Positions 8,218 through 17,599 of a stretch of DNA of 47,826 bases are shown here, in pieces (the first letter of the stretch is position 1; every line of letters begins with the position of its first letter). A program made the translations under genes and the position numbers. The stretch spans positions 1 to 47,826 of the forward strand of contig JAGLIO010000063.1 in the NCBI GenBank assembly GCA_023142915.1, read 5' to 3'. The notes under the pieces are model-generated. The model did not search any database. It was not told the DNA's origin and saw only the letters and a list, made by a program, of their open reading frames with translations. Source of the stretch: Candidatus Parcubacteria bacterium (lineage in GTDB: Bacteria > Patescibacteriota > Patescibacteriia > Patescibacteriales > UBA12075).

Positions 8218-10275
8218 TTATTCGTCTTTGTTTTCGCTGTTGTTCACTGATTTTTCAATTATGTCATCTGTAATTTTTTCATTTGGGGGCTCTATGTTGT
8301 CGTCGCACGGTGGTAGAGACGCGCCGCGGCGCGTCTCTACGGTTGCGGTTGTTTCATCATCAACGATTATTTCATTATCTGTTGTTTCTTCATCGTCAGA
8401 CACAGAATTGGATGTAAAATCAAAATCAGATGGTGTGTCAGGCGCTGGCTCAGGCGTGACAATATCTATTGTGGTGTCTGTTGGATTTGGGTCGGGATTG
8501 GATGTGGGATTAGAGGCTGTATCAGGATTAGACGTGGAATCAGACGCTGGATTAGACGCTGGATTAGACGCTGGGTCAGACGCATTGCAATGCGTCTCTA
8601 CGGTTTCCTCGTATTCATCCAAATCCGCGTTTTCGTCTAATTCAATATTTTCTTCATTTAAATCTTCGTCTGCTATTTCGGCTTCTTCCGGATCTTCGCC
8701 GACAGACGCGCCGCGGCGCGTCTCTACGGTATTCTCACCAACCAATTCAACTGACAAATCTAATAATTCACCGGAAGCGTTGTTGTTTTTGTCTGCCTCA
8801 TTGTATAATCCGAGCTTTTTTAACATCTCTAATTCTTTTTCTGTTAATAATCCATAATCAATCGGCGGACAATAATCCTTATCTGACTCATCGCTATTTT
8901 GTACCATGAAATTTTCAGGACCGACAGCGACAACTTTTATTCTGGCATTGCCTGAGGGAACATAATATGTAAAATCTTCCAAAAATAACGGCAGACGAAA
9001 AAAATAATAACCAGTGTTTGTTGTTGTGGCAATAAAGCACCAGGTTCTCCCGCTATTATTTGAATAATACAAGCTAATAGTTAATTCACTGTCAGCGCTT
9101 TCGTTTGTACTGCTTGCGCTCCAATAAATTTCCTCAGTATGTCCGATATACCAAACCTCGCCGCCATTCGGACTCAAAACTTCAACTGTAGGCAAAGACA
9201 AATCTTTCCAATCAGAAACCGCGTCCGTATCATATCCGCTTGGAACGCGCCCCAGCATATTACCTTCGGATGTGGTTGCCACGGCAGGATTCCAAATATT
9301 ACTATTATAATTATCCCAATTTTCATTTGGCTTACCCCAATTCATCTGATCAATAATATTTCCATAATTATCTTTTAAAATAAGCATATCAGCATCATTA
9401 GCCATTTCAAACTGACCGCCCAAAGCATTAATTGTTTGGATGTTATCGGGAATTTCCCAATATTTCCAAGTGCTTAAATCATGTGAAATTAAAATATAAG
9501 CGCCAGCTTCAATCGTAGTGCTTGCGTTTATTTTCGCGCACGTGTTATGATTGCATATTTCCCATTTTTTTATGCTAATATCTTTATCAGTCGGATTAAA
9601 AAGCTCTATCCATTCATTTTTATCTTCCCTGCCGTGCGCGTCATCAACATCATAATAAACTTTATTAATCACTAAATAATCGGCAATATTCTCCCATATT
9701 CCGCTCGTAACAATATTGGAAATTCTTTCCAAATCTGAAAATCCCTTTTTGCCTGTTTGTTCTCCGTCAAAAATAAAATCAAATTCGCAAACCTTACTCC
9801 AATAACCGTAATCATTACTATTTAAAACTACTGTGAATTCTAAAATATCAAGCGTGCTTGTTGCCAAATAAAGATTATTTAAACTAAAATTAGCAAGAGA
9901 GCTTGTTGATAATAAAACCCCGTTTTTTATAACCTCCAAATCCAAAACTTGGCACAAGCCATCGTTACCATTCACAAAATCAATTCCAATATCATAACGC
10001 AAATCCATATCGCTATCATTAATAACTCTGATTTCACGATACGCGTTTATGTCGGGAACAAGTTCAGGTAAAAAATCATTATCCGATTCCAAAGAAAAAT
10101 CCAAAGAAGAAGTAAAAAAAGAGCTTATTTTTGTTGTTTCACTGTCGTTAAAAAAAGCCTTAGCCTGAATTACAGCCCAAAATCCCAGACAATTAAGTCC
10201 GGCTATCAATATTATTGCAATAAATTTTGATAGGGTTTTTTTATGCATAGCGCATATGTATTTAATTAATCTCAA
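8218..10275 (-). CDS. Large surface protein: SipW-type signal region, lamin-tail domain, repetitive acidic C-terminal region
   Basis: FWAVIQAKAFFNDSETTKISSFFTSSLDFSLE; LVINKVYYDVDDAHGREDKNEWIELFNPTDKDISIKKWEI; probable start at MHKK (10248). Confidence 0.8.
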   Translation of the reverse strand: MRLIKYICAMHKKTLSKFIAIILIAGLNCLGFWAVIQAKAFFNDSETTKISSFFTSSLDFSLESDNDFLPELVPDINAYREIRVINDSDMDLRYDIGIDFVNGNDGLCQVLDLEVIKNGVLLSTSSLANFSLNNLYLATSTLDILEFTVVLNSNDYGYWSKVCEFDFIFDGEQTGKKGFSDLERISNIVTSGIWENIADYLVINKVYYDVDDAHGREDKNEWIELFNPTDKDISIKKWEICNHNTCAKINASTTIEAGAYILISHDLSTWKYWEIPDNIQTINALGGQFEMANDADMLILKDNYGNIIDQMNWGKPNENWDNYNSNIWNPAVATTSEGNMLGRVPSGYDTDAVSDWKDLSLPTVEVLSPNGGEVWYIGHTEEIYWSASSTNESADSELTISLYYSNNSGRTWCFIATTTNTGYYFFRLPLFLEDFTYYVPSGNARIKVVAVGPENFMVQNSDESDKDYCPPIDYGLLTEKELEMLKKLGLYNEADKNNNASGELLDLSVELVGENTVETRRGASVGEDPEEAEIADEDLNEENIELDENADLDEYEETVETHCNASDPASNPASNPASDSTSNPDTASNPTSNPDPNPTDTTIDIVTPEPAPDTPSDFDFTSNSVSDDEETTDNEIIVDDETTATVETRRGASLPPCDDNIEPPNEKITDDIIEKSVNNSENKDE
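8313..8340. repeat. Dispersed palindrome copy 2 (perfect 28 bp), in-frame inside 8218..10275
   Basis: gtagagacgcgccg|cggcgcgtctctac; encodes VETRRGAS on the minus strand. Confidence 0.97.
8530..8601. repeat. 12-bp tandem array (agacgctggatt-type) ending in palindrome copy 3, variant core agacgcattg|caatgcgtct
   Basis: Units at 8530, 8542, 8554, 8566, 8578; the last is the palindrome's left arm; encodes VETHCNASDPASNPASNPASDSTS. Confidence 0.85.
8704..8727. repeat. Dispersed palindrome copy 4 (left end diverged), in-frame inside 8218..10275
   Basis: agacgcgccg|cggcgcgtct(ctac); encodes VETRRGAS. Confidence 0.95.
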
Positions 10276-10540
10276 CCTCCATCACCAAACTCTCAATCGG
10301 CAGACTCCCAACATTTTCAAATTCCAACTCCCCTTCCACTTCGTCGCCAGGCAGCCAATTTTCAGCTGTCCAAACCGCGTTAGCAGGTTCGTTTATGACT
10401 AAATCCAATGTCCCTGCCTCAAAAACATTATTTTCCGACACTTCCGTATCTTGAAAAAAAGCGGTTGTGTAGCTGATTGAAGCGATTACAGCGCTTACGG
10501 CGATTATTACTGTTAAACTTTTTATGATTTTGATGTTCAT
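10262..10540 (-). CDS. Short TasA/CalY (camelysin)-like SipW-dependent secreted protein
   Basis: TVIIAVSAVIASISYTTAFFQDTEVSENNVFEAGTLDLVINE then LPGDEVEGELEFENVGSLPIESLVMEVEI. Confidence 0.82.
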   Translation of the reverse strand: MNIKIIKSLTVIIAVSAVIASISYTTAFFQDTEVSENNVFEAGTLDLVINEPANAVWTAENWLPGDEVEGELEFENVGSLPIESLVMEVEIN

Positions 10541-10561
10541 ATATTTTTTATCTTTAAAAAA

Positions 10562-13500
10562 TTATTTAGCTAAAAATTTAAAATTAACATTAATACTTTT
10601 ACCTTGATATTCATTTCCGGCTGATTCTAAAAATTTGAATTTCATTTTTAGTTTTTTCTTTTGGGCTGGATTTAATACGCCGTCTGTTGTGTAATCTTCC
10701 AAATCCACTGATGATTCTTTTAGTTCGGAAAGAAGTAATGGGGCTATGCCATCGCCGGTGTCTGCTGTGACTGCGGTTAGAATGTCTTCTTCGCCGTATT
10801 CTAGTTTTGTGATGGCAATTTGGGTTTCTAGATTTGCGCCCATGTCAAGGGTGTTGCCTGTTGTGAATGTTTCTTCTGGTTCACCGTCGCCATCTTCATC
10901 TATCTCCACTGTAACACCTTCCCCACCTTGTGAGAGGGCTTGCCAGTCTATTGAGTATTGGTGTACTTCGTCGGGGGTTGTTGGAATATGGGCGGCATTG
11001 AAGGTGGTTTCTTCGCCGTTTATAACTGAAGTAACAGTGAGTCCATATATTCCATTGCTTGTTCCGACTATTTTTGGTGTATAGCCTTCTTCTGGAAATA
11101 ATATCAGCGCCCTCTCTGTCTCTTCGTCATACATAGAATTTGGAATATTTTCAACTATTTGACCATTAACTATACCGGTCACGTTCCCATCTACATCTTG
11201 TATTTGCATGTCGACAGGACTATGAACTTCATATTCAACATAATTAGTTAACACTTTTTCTAATTCTTTGACTAAATTATCCTGTGAGTTTGGATAAAAA
11301 TTCTTTAACCAACTTCCAACTCCAGACATATACGCCTTTTCGCCATTATATCTCCAAACAGCGCTAGCAACATCTCTTGCCTTATTAGCTGTTTCCGAAA
11401 AACCACTATCATAAGGTGCATTATTATCTAAGCCGTATTTAGTATTAAGATGATATAACATGTCTTTAAGATTTGCTTCTACACCCTGTCTAGTATTGGT
11501 ATATATTTTACAAGAGCATCCATCCACAATCTCTTCTTTACATGTTCCATAAGTCATACCGTCCGATTTGCTTGGATACTTATACTTATAAACAGATTTC
11601 CATCTATTATCTTCATATTCTTTCATGTTGCAATAGTAGCCATCTCTATAAAGAGTGTGATAAAGCTCGCCTGGCTGCCGAAAACAATCTTTTATAAAAT
11701 CTTCTGGCAACAAATAATCTGTAAGACCTACCTTGTCATATGGCATATACCCTGTTTCTATATCTTTTCCACAATAGCATCCGACTCCGCCACCTTTGCT
11801 TATGCTACTATTATCAGTTAATTGTCCTAATCCGCGACCACAATCAAAGGATATATTTGTGTTATCTCCTTCTGTCCATTCTTTTTTTACCATTGCCCTT
11901 AGCAACTCAAATGGAAATTTATGTTTATTCAAAGAACTACTGGAAATTTCTCGCATTATTTCATTTTCTTCTTCATCTTTGTAACGATAATCTATCATTT
12001 TGTTTTCCCAATCTATTTGTTGATTATCATTAAAACTCAAACCATCAGATTTCATCCAGCCGATTAAATCATCTGTTTTATCTTCCACTTCCCACCAGAT
12101 AGAGCCATCTGGTGATATTTCTAAATTGTTATGAGTATTTGTTGCTTTTAATATCCAACCATCTGGCACGACTTTTAGTCTTTCGTTAATGTCGTTTTCT
12201 CCTTTAAATTTTTCCGAATAAATTATTTGTGAACCAACCACTTTTACAAATTTTCCATTTGACGGCATATTGATTATAGTAACGTTTTCCTCTCTATTAT
12301 CTTTGCTATCATATGAACTTTGATTATCTGCATCTCCATCCGTATGACATCCAGGGTCGTCTTCATCTGTAAATCCATCCCCATCATTATCAACTTCATC
12401 ATTACACTGAGTCTTTGCAACAGTTGTGCAAGCGCTTATATCAATCAAACACACATCACTACAGCTCAAACTCCCACCATCAAAATCAAAAGACTCACAA
12501 TTTTGCCCGTCAAAATTAGTTCCATCACACTCTTCTGTGTCAGTTATTTCGCCATCACCGCAATACGAACCAATAATTGTAATAAGCTGACATTCATTTG
12601 AGCAGTATTCACAAGTTCCGTCATATCCTGCATGACAAATATATCCATTCTCGCCATTCCAATCACACTCCTCACCTTCATCTACAATATCATCTCCGCA
12701 AAAAGCATCAGTGCATTTGTAATTAAAACATCTATCATTCTGGCAATCACTATCTATTTCACAAGTATCGCCAATTGGACACTTATTGCAAATACTGCCT
12801 CCGCAATCATCGTCTGTCTCGTCTTGGTTTTTAATACCATCAGAACAAGTCTCTTCCACGGAACAACCTTCATCAACAACACCATCACAATCATTATCAA
12901 GATTATCATTACATATTTCAGACACCGGATTTACAGACCCGATACAATTACCCCAATTTCCTCCGATACATGTCTGTGTGCCATACGAACATAAACCAAC
13001 ATCTGTTTGACCGCATGATCTAACGGCGCCGTTTAAACAATCGCAATTTTCGTCAACAATATTATTACAATTGTTGTCAAATCCGTCACAATATTCAAAA
13101 GCGCCCAGGTGTATTGCCGAATCAGTATCATCGCAATCCCGTCCTAAAATAGTAAAATAAAAATAATTCGGATTGGTAGCTCCATAACATAAAGATACCG
13201 AGTTTTCAGGCAAAGAATATCCATCGCCGTCATAATCATAATAAAAATCACCAAGCCGCCATATACTGCTGTTGTTGTCATTACAATCAACATCTGAACA
13301 TACTCCATCGTTATCTGCATCAACACAAATAGGACCGCATATATTACTTGGGATATTTACAGTAACTGTATTTGAATTAACGTTACCACTCGGAAGTAAG
13401 GCTCTAATGTAGTAGCTATAACTATTTCCAGCGATTAAATTTAGGTTATTATAAAAAAAAGAATCTAAGGATGTATTTGTGTAAGGATAACCGTTGCGAT

Positions 13501-14221
13501 AAACCTCGTACTTTGTGGCGCCGGGATAATCATTCCAATCAAGCATAATTGCTGGAGCGTCGTAATATTCATGATCACAAACAGGAGGTTGATGAGATAA
13601 AAGAAGTTCTACTGGCTCATCTACTACTGTGACTTTGATACTCACGTCATCAAGTTTAAATGACGTAAACACAGTATCATCTAAAGTACTATGAAACTTA
13701 ATTTGAACACTGTTGCCATCTTTTCCGCTTAGATCAATTTGTTTTGTAGAAAGCTCATAGCAACTTCCACCGGCGCACGAATGTTTGTTTAAATTACTAA
13801 GGTTTCTGATTGGATATGATTCCCCTGTGGTTAAATTTTCTAACGTTACATCTAGTTCATCGTAAGGTTGCGTAGTCGCTTCGTCAGAGTAAATATTAAA
13901 ATAAAATGAAATCGTCGCTAACTCTGCCCCAGAAGGCACAGTCATTACTTGAGACAGAAGGTCTTGTTTTCCGTTTATTTCACCCAATACGGCATAATAT
14001 GATCCCCAGTGCGGGAATAAGCCTGACGTTATAACTGCGCCAGACAAATCCCAGTCACCATTATCACCACTTTCAAATCCACCATTTAAAACAATGTTTT
14101 GATCTGCAGCAAATGCTGTTTGTGTTATTAGCAGTGCTGAACAAGAAATAATAAATGAAAAACAAACCAAAAAAACACTAATTTTTAAACTTTTAAAGTT
14201 CCTCCTTTTTATTAAATTCAT
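10562..14221 (-). CDS. Giant secreted multidomain protein: N-terminal jelly-roll-like domain, MopE-type Cys/Asp repeats, possible transglycosylase-like domain
   Basis: CDGFDNNCNNIVDENC, CNDNLDNDCDGVVDEGC; ELLRAMVKKEW...CGRGLGQLTD...AVWRYNGEKAYMSGVGSW. Confidence 0.78.
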   Translation of the reverse strand: MNLIKRRNFKSLKISVFLVCFSFIISCSALLITQTAFAADQNIVLNGGFESGDNGDWDLSGAVITSGLFPHWGSYYAVLGEINGKQDLLSQVMTVPSGAELATISFYFNIYSDEATTQPYDELDVTLENLTTGESYPIRNLSNLNKHSCAGGSCYELSTKQIDLSGKDGNSVQIKFHSTLDDTVFTSFKLDDVSIKVTVVDEPVELLLSHQPPVCDHEYYDAPAIMLDWNDYPGATKYEVYRNGYPYTNTSLDSFFYNNLNLIAGNSYSYYIRALLPSGNVNSNTVTVNIPSNICGPICVDADNDGVCSDVDCNDNNSSIWRLGDFYYDYDGDGYSLPENSVSLCYGATNPNYFYFTILGRDCDDTDSAIHLGAFEYCDGFDNNCNNIVDENCDCLNGAVRSCGQTDVGLCSYGTQTCIGGNWGNCIGSVNPVSEICNDNLDNDCDGVVDEGCSVEETCSDGIKNQDETDDDCGGSICNKCPIGDTCEIDSDCQNDRCFNYKCTDAFCGDDIVDEGEECDWNGENGYICHAGYDGTCEYCSNECQLITIIGSYCGDGEITDTEECDGTNFDGQNCESFDFDGGSLSCSDVCLIDISACTTVAKTQCNDEVDNDGDGFTDEDDPGCHTDGDADNQSSYDSKDNREENVTIINMPSNGKFVKVVGSQIIYSEKFKGENDINERLKVVPDGWILKATNTHNNLEISPDGSIWWEVEDKTDDLIGWMKSDGLSFNDNQQIDWENKMIDYRYKDEEENEIMREISSSSLNKHKFPFELLRAMVKKEWTEGDNTNISFDCGRGLGQLTDNSSISKGGGVGCYCGKDIETGYMPYDKVGLTDYLLPEDFIKDCFRQPGELYHTLYRDGYYCNMKEYEDNRWKSVYKYKYPSKSDGMTYGTCKEEIVDGCSCKIYTNTRQGVEANLKDMLYHLNTKYGLDNNAPYDSGFSETANKARDVASAVWRYNGEKAYMSGVGSWLKNFYPNSQDNLVKELEKVLTNYVEYEVHSPVDMQIQDVDGNVTGIVNGQIVENIPNSMYDEETERALILFPEEGYTPKIVGTSNGIYGLTVTSVINGEETTFNAAHIPTTPDEVHQYSIDWQALSQGGEGVTVEIDEDGDGEPEETFTTGNTLDMGANLETQIAITKLEYGEEDILTAVTADTGDGIAPLLLSELKESSVDLEDYTTDGVLNPAQKKKLKMKFKFLESAGNEYQGKSINVNFKFLAK

Positions 14222-14306
14222 AAATTGTTGATTTTAAAAATAATTATTTAAATTAATATAAAATATTTTATGTTTGTTTTGATTTTATTGATTTACCGCG
14301 CGCGGT

Positions 14307-14334
14307 GTAGAGACGCGCCGCGGCGCGTCTCTAC
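14307..14334. repeat. Dispersed palindrome copy 5 (perfect 28 bp), overlapping the stop codon of the signal peptidase gene
   Basis: gtagagacgcgccgcggcgcgtctctac; also flanked by accgcgcgcggt at 14295-14306. Confidence 0.97.
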
Positions 14335-14843
14335 GGTGGTAATTTCCTAATCCTCCGAACCTCCACCCAAATCTTCTTCCCCTCATCCAAAATAATAATC
14401 AAAGCCGGGATGCCAATAATCAAAATAAAACCCCAAGGCTTTTTTGCAGTGGCAACGGCATATCCCACAAACGGAACGGAAAATAAAACTTTTCCAATAA
14501 TTTCATGCTCTTTTATTTTTTTCGCATCTTCGGAATTATTTGCGTCTCCTTTTGTAGTATATGTTTTTACGCCGTTATCATTTATTATTTCTTGTATTCT
14601 GTGCGTGGTTGGCGTTTTCCCTTTGCTTTCCGCTCCAAAAGTAATAACATCGCCTGCTTTATATTCCTTAACCGGTTTAATCACAACAATACTTCCGGTT
14701 TTAATTGCCGGCTGCATTGATCCTGATTGCACGATTTTTACTTTAAAATTACCTGTAATGGGAAACATTGTGGCAATCAATAAAATCGCGATAATGCCGA
14801 TGCAAACAAAAAATATATTGCTGGATATTTTAAATAACTTCAT
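14331..14843 (-). CDS. Signal peptidase I, SipW/S26B-like
   Basis: KIVQSGSMQPAIKTGSIVVIKP; DVITFG...PTTHRIQEI; YTTKGDANNSED; adjacent to TasA/CalY-like genes. Confidence 0.9.
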   Translation of the reverse strand: MKLFKISSNIFFVCIGIIAILLIATMFPITGNFKVKIVQSGSMQPAIKTGSIVVIKPVKEYKAGDVITFGAESKGKTPTTHRIQEIINDNGVKTYTTKGDANNSEDAKKIKEHEIIGKVLFSVPFVGYAVATAKKPWGFILIIGIPALIIILDEGKKIWVEVRRIRKLPP

Positions 14844-14861
14844 AAATAAGAGCTATTTATT

Positions 14862-17105
14862 TTAATTTATAACAAAATTAATATCACCAGACATAACCGA
14901 TGCCCAATTTCCTTGATGAAAACTCTCTTCAGTCAAAACCATTTCTAAATCATAAGTTCCTGCTGTAAGACCCAGTCCATTGCATCCGCCTCTGCCAGGT
15001 TCCGGCTGTCCGCTTGATCTATATTCAGGGCAAAATAATACACTTGGATTAAATGAGTCAAGATTTTGAAGATAATCATTGCTTGTGCTTGAGCTGCATT
15101 CTTCGTAAAGAGTACCACAGTACAAAACATGATAACTTGAATCACTTGATAAAATAATATCATCAGCGTAAATATTTCCAGAGGCATCAGCGGTAAAATA
15201 ATCAAACACTAGATAGCCGACTATGCATTCCTTATTAGGATCAATATCTGATAATAATTTATTTGCCTCATACTGCGCGTCAGTTCTGTTTCTTGCGTTA
15301 GCATCTCCTACGCAAGTAGCGCCGCTAACACATGTCCATCTGCCTTTATAACCTACATATTCATTGGCTAAATCATCAGTGCCGCCGTTACAAACCGGCT
15401 TGCCTTCCAATTTCACTTGATAAGTGGCATAAGGTTTTAATCCTGAAGCAACCATGCTGCCTGTTAATTTTCCGCTTACAGGACCTGGATTAACATAAGT
15501 AAAAGCCGCGCTAGCATTGTAATAATCATGATAATAGCCATACTGAGTGCTTTCTGCCAAGTCGTTTAATTGGATTGTTTGAAAGCCAGTACAAACTCCG
15601 GCACAATCTAAATCAGTACAATCAACAAATCCATCACAATCATCGTCTAAACCGTTATCGCAAACCTCAGGAGCTTCCGGATTTACTAAAGGATTATTGT
15701 CGTTGCAATCCCTGCCTAATGTTGTTTCTGTGTATCCATCTGGAATTTCATCTCCACAACAAACTGCCATCATTCCATCATCCCTGCGATTTGCTCCATC
15801 CCCATAGTATCCGTCATCATCGCCGTCGTAATAATAAATGCCTACGCGCCAAGAATTAGGATTATTTATATCATTACAATCGCTATGTCCTAAAAATCCA
15901 TCTTCACCTTCACATCCGCTTGCCTCTGCGTAATATCCATCCCCGTCATTGTCCGTGCAATTCGGATTATCGCTTCCATTTTCATCTTCATAATCGCAGT
16001 TTAATTCTTCATTCGGCTTGTCTCCCTGTTTGTAATTTATTAGTCCTGGCCAGTTGTCAAAAATCCAATCTGAATTGTCTGGGCTCCAACTAACTAACTT
16101 ATGATTTAAAATATCATATTTAATACAAGGTAATAGCCAAATTTTAGCGCCGTTTGGATAATTTTCATCGTCAATATTCGGCAAATCAGTATTAATATTT
16201 TTATTATCAATTAAAGAAAGCTTTCCATCGCTATCCGGTGTTCCTTGATCAATTAAAAATCCTGTTTGTCCTGTCGTTCCGCTTCCTTCGCTGCTCCAAG
16301 GATCTGCATAATAAATTAAGCAATATTCCGTACTCGGATTAAGCCCAACGCCTAAAAAATCATAATTAAAAGTCGGCGCCATATAATCATATTTTAAAAT
16401 ACCCATTGTTTCGTCTGCTGTTGCAGTCCAAGTGTTATTGTTATATTTATTATCCATAAAAGATATCTGTTGTAACGGCTCTGGCGCGCTTACTTGACGC
16501 GCCTCAATTTCAATCACAAACGTCATTTTATCGCTTTGCGCCCAATTTTCAGTATCTTCACGCATATAATATCTTTGTATAACATTGACTGATTCGTCTG
16601 GTTGTAAAATTCCATCGCCATTGTTTTGTTCAAACGGCTGGTCTAGTTTTACCAAGCCCATATAATTGTCTTTAACATGGTTCATTGTAATTCCGGCTTC
16701 CTTAGAAATAGCCAACTTACCGTCAACATACATTTCATAAATAATCGCGGAATCAATATCGTTTTTCGGATTACCGCTATTATTTTCATCATACCATTCC
16801 TGCTCAGGTTCAATTATTCCATTGTCATCATACTCAACACATTTAATGATTTTCCATAATTTTAATGGGTTTAATCCTTCGTTTGTGATTTCAAATTCAA
16901 TTTCAAAATCTTTGCCAGGCTTAATGTCATCCCAAACAAAATTTCGCGACCATGGATTTTCACCGTCTATGGAAATATGAATAGTTCCCGCGGTAAATGT
17001 ATTGCCGGTTGAAATTTCCGTGTCGCTAAAAAATGATATTGTTCCTCCTGCTACCAACGCCGACATTGCGCCAATAACCAATATGCTTAATAAAATTTTT
17101 CGCAT
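14862..17105 (-). CDS. TasA/CalY-like SipW-dependent surface protein carrying MopE-type Cys/Asp repeats
   Basis: LVIGAMSALVAGGTISFFSDTEISTGNTFTAGTIHISIDGENPW; CDNGLDDDCDGFVDC. Confidence 0.85.
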   Translation of the reverse strand: MRKILLSILVIGAMSALVAGGTISFFSDTEISTGNTFTAGTIHISIDGENPWSRNFVWDDIKPGKDFEIEFEITNEGLNPLKLWKIIKCVEYDDNGIIEPEQEWYDENNSGNPKNDIDSAIIYEMYVDGKLAISKEAGITMNHVKDNYMGLVKLDQPFEQNNGDGILQPDESVNVIQRYYMREDTENWAQSDKMTFVIEIEARQVSAPEPLQQISFMDNKYNNNTWTATADETMGILKYDYMAPTFNYDFLGVGLNPSTEYCLIYYADPWSSEGSGTTGQTGFLIDQGTPDSDGKLSLIDNKNINTDLPNIDDENYPNGAKIWLLPCIKYDILNHKLVSWSPDNSDWIFDNWPGLINYKQGDKPNEELNCDYEDENGSDNPNCTDNDGDGYYAEASGCEGEDGFLGHSDCNDINNPNSWRVGIYYYDGDDDGYYGDGANRRDDGMMAVCCGDEIPDGYTETTLGRDCNDNNPLVNPEAPEVCDNGLDDDCDGFVDCTDLDCAGVCTGFQTIQLNDLAESTQYGYYHDYYNASAAFTYVNPGPVSGKLTGSMVASGLKPYATYQVKLEGKPVCNGGTDDLANEYVGYKGRWTCVSGATCVGDANARNRTDAQYEANKLLSDIDPNKECIVGYLVFDYFTADASGNIYADDIILSSDSSYHVLYCGTLYEECSSSTSNDYLQNLDSFNPSVLFCPEYRSSGQPEPGRGGCNGLGLTAGTYDLEMVLTEESFHQGNWASVMSGDINFVIN

Positions 17106-17178
17106 AAATTTTTTGTTATTTAATTTTTAAATATATAAATCATTTTTATTGTTTTTGTCTAATTCCCAGCGCATTTTT

Positions 17179-17266
17179 GTCATCCTGGAATTTTTATTGG
17201 AGCGGCAACGCGCCCAACGGAAGTGCCCTTGGGGTAGAAATAAAAATATCCGGGATCCAGGGGTAA
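17179..17266. repeat. Left inverted-repeat arm flanking a GIY-YIG gene
   Basis: gtcatcctggaatttttattggagcggca...aaaaatatccgggatccaggggtaa, complementary to 17600..17663; itself an imperfect hairpin. Confidence 0.85.
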
Positions 17267-17270
17267 AAGC

Positions 17271-17570
17271 TTATTCCATGTCTTTAAAAAAATCTTTCCA
17301 AGCGGGATTATCTTTTTCAATTAATTCTATCTTCCATTGTCTTTTATATCTTTTTAATTTTTTTTCACGAACTATCGCGTCTTGAATATTTTGATATTCT
17401 TCATAATAAACAAGCTTATCTGAATTATATTTTGCCGTAAAACTATCTTTATTTATCTTTAATTTATGTTGTAACATTCTTGAATATAAACTGTTTGTTA
17501 CTCCGATGTATAATGTTCCGTTTCTTTTGCTTGCTAAAATGTATGTATAATAAATGTGTTCTTTTTTCAT
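17271..17570 (-). CDS. GIY-YIG domain protein (standalone, UvrC N-terminal-like)
   Basis: YYTYILASKRNGTLYIGVTNSLYSRMLQHK...KLVYYEEYQNIQDAIVREKKLKRYKRQWKIELIE. Confidence 0.93.
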   Translation of the reverse strand: MKKEHIYYTYILASKRNGTLYIGVTNSLYSRMLQHKLKINKDSFTAKYNSDKLVYYEEYQNIQDAIVREKKLKRYKRQWKIELIEKDNPAWKDFFKDME

Positions 17571-17599
17571 CTTTGCGTATTATTTTATGGTCTTATCTC

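Noticed and set aside
8228-8857. Plus-strand serine/valine-rich 209-aa ORF containing RDAPRRVST
   Set aside because: It is the reverse reading of the repetitive C-terminal part of 8218..10275; the palindrome simply leaves that frame open too.
17271-17570. Diversity-generating retroelement, retron or IS element around the GIY-YIG gene
   Set aside because: No reverse transcriptase, transposase or template/variable repeat pair was seen; only the nuclease gene and the inverted arms.
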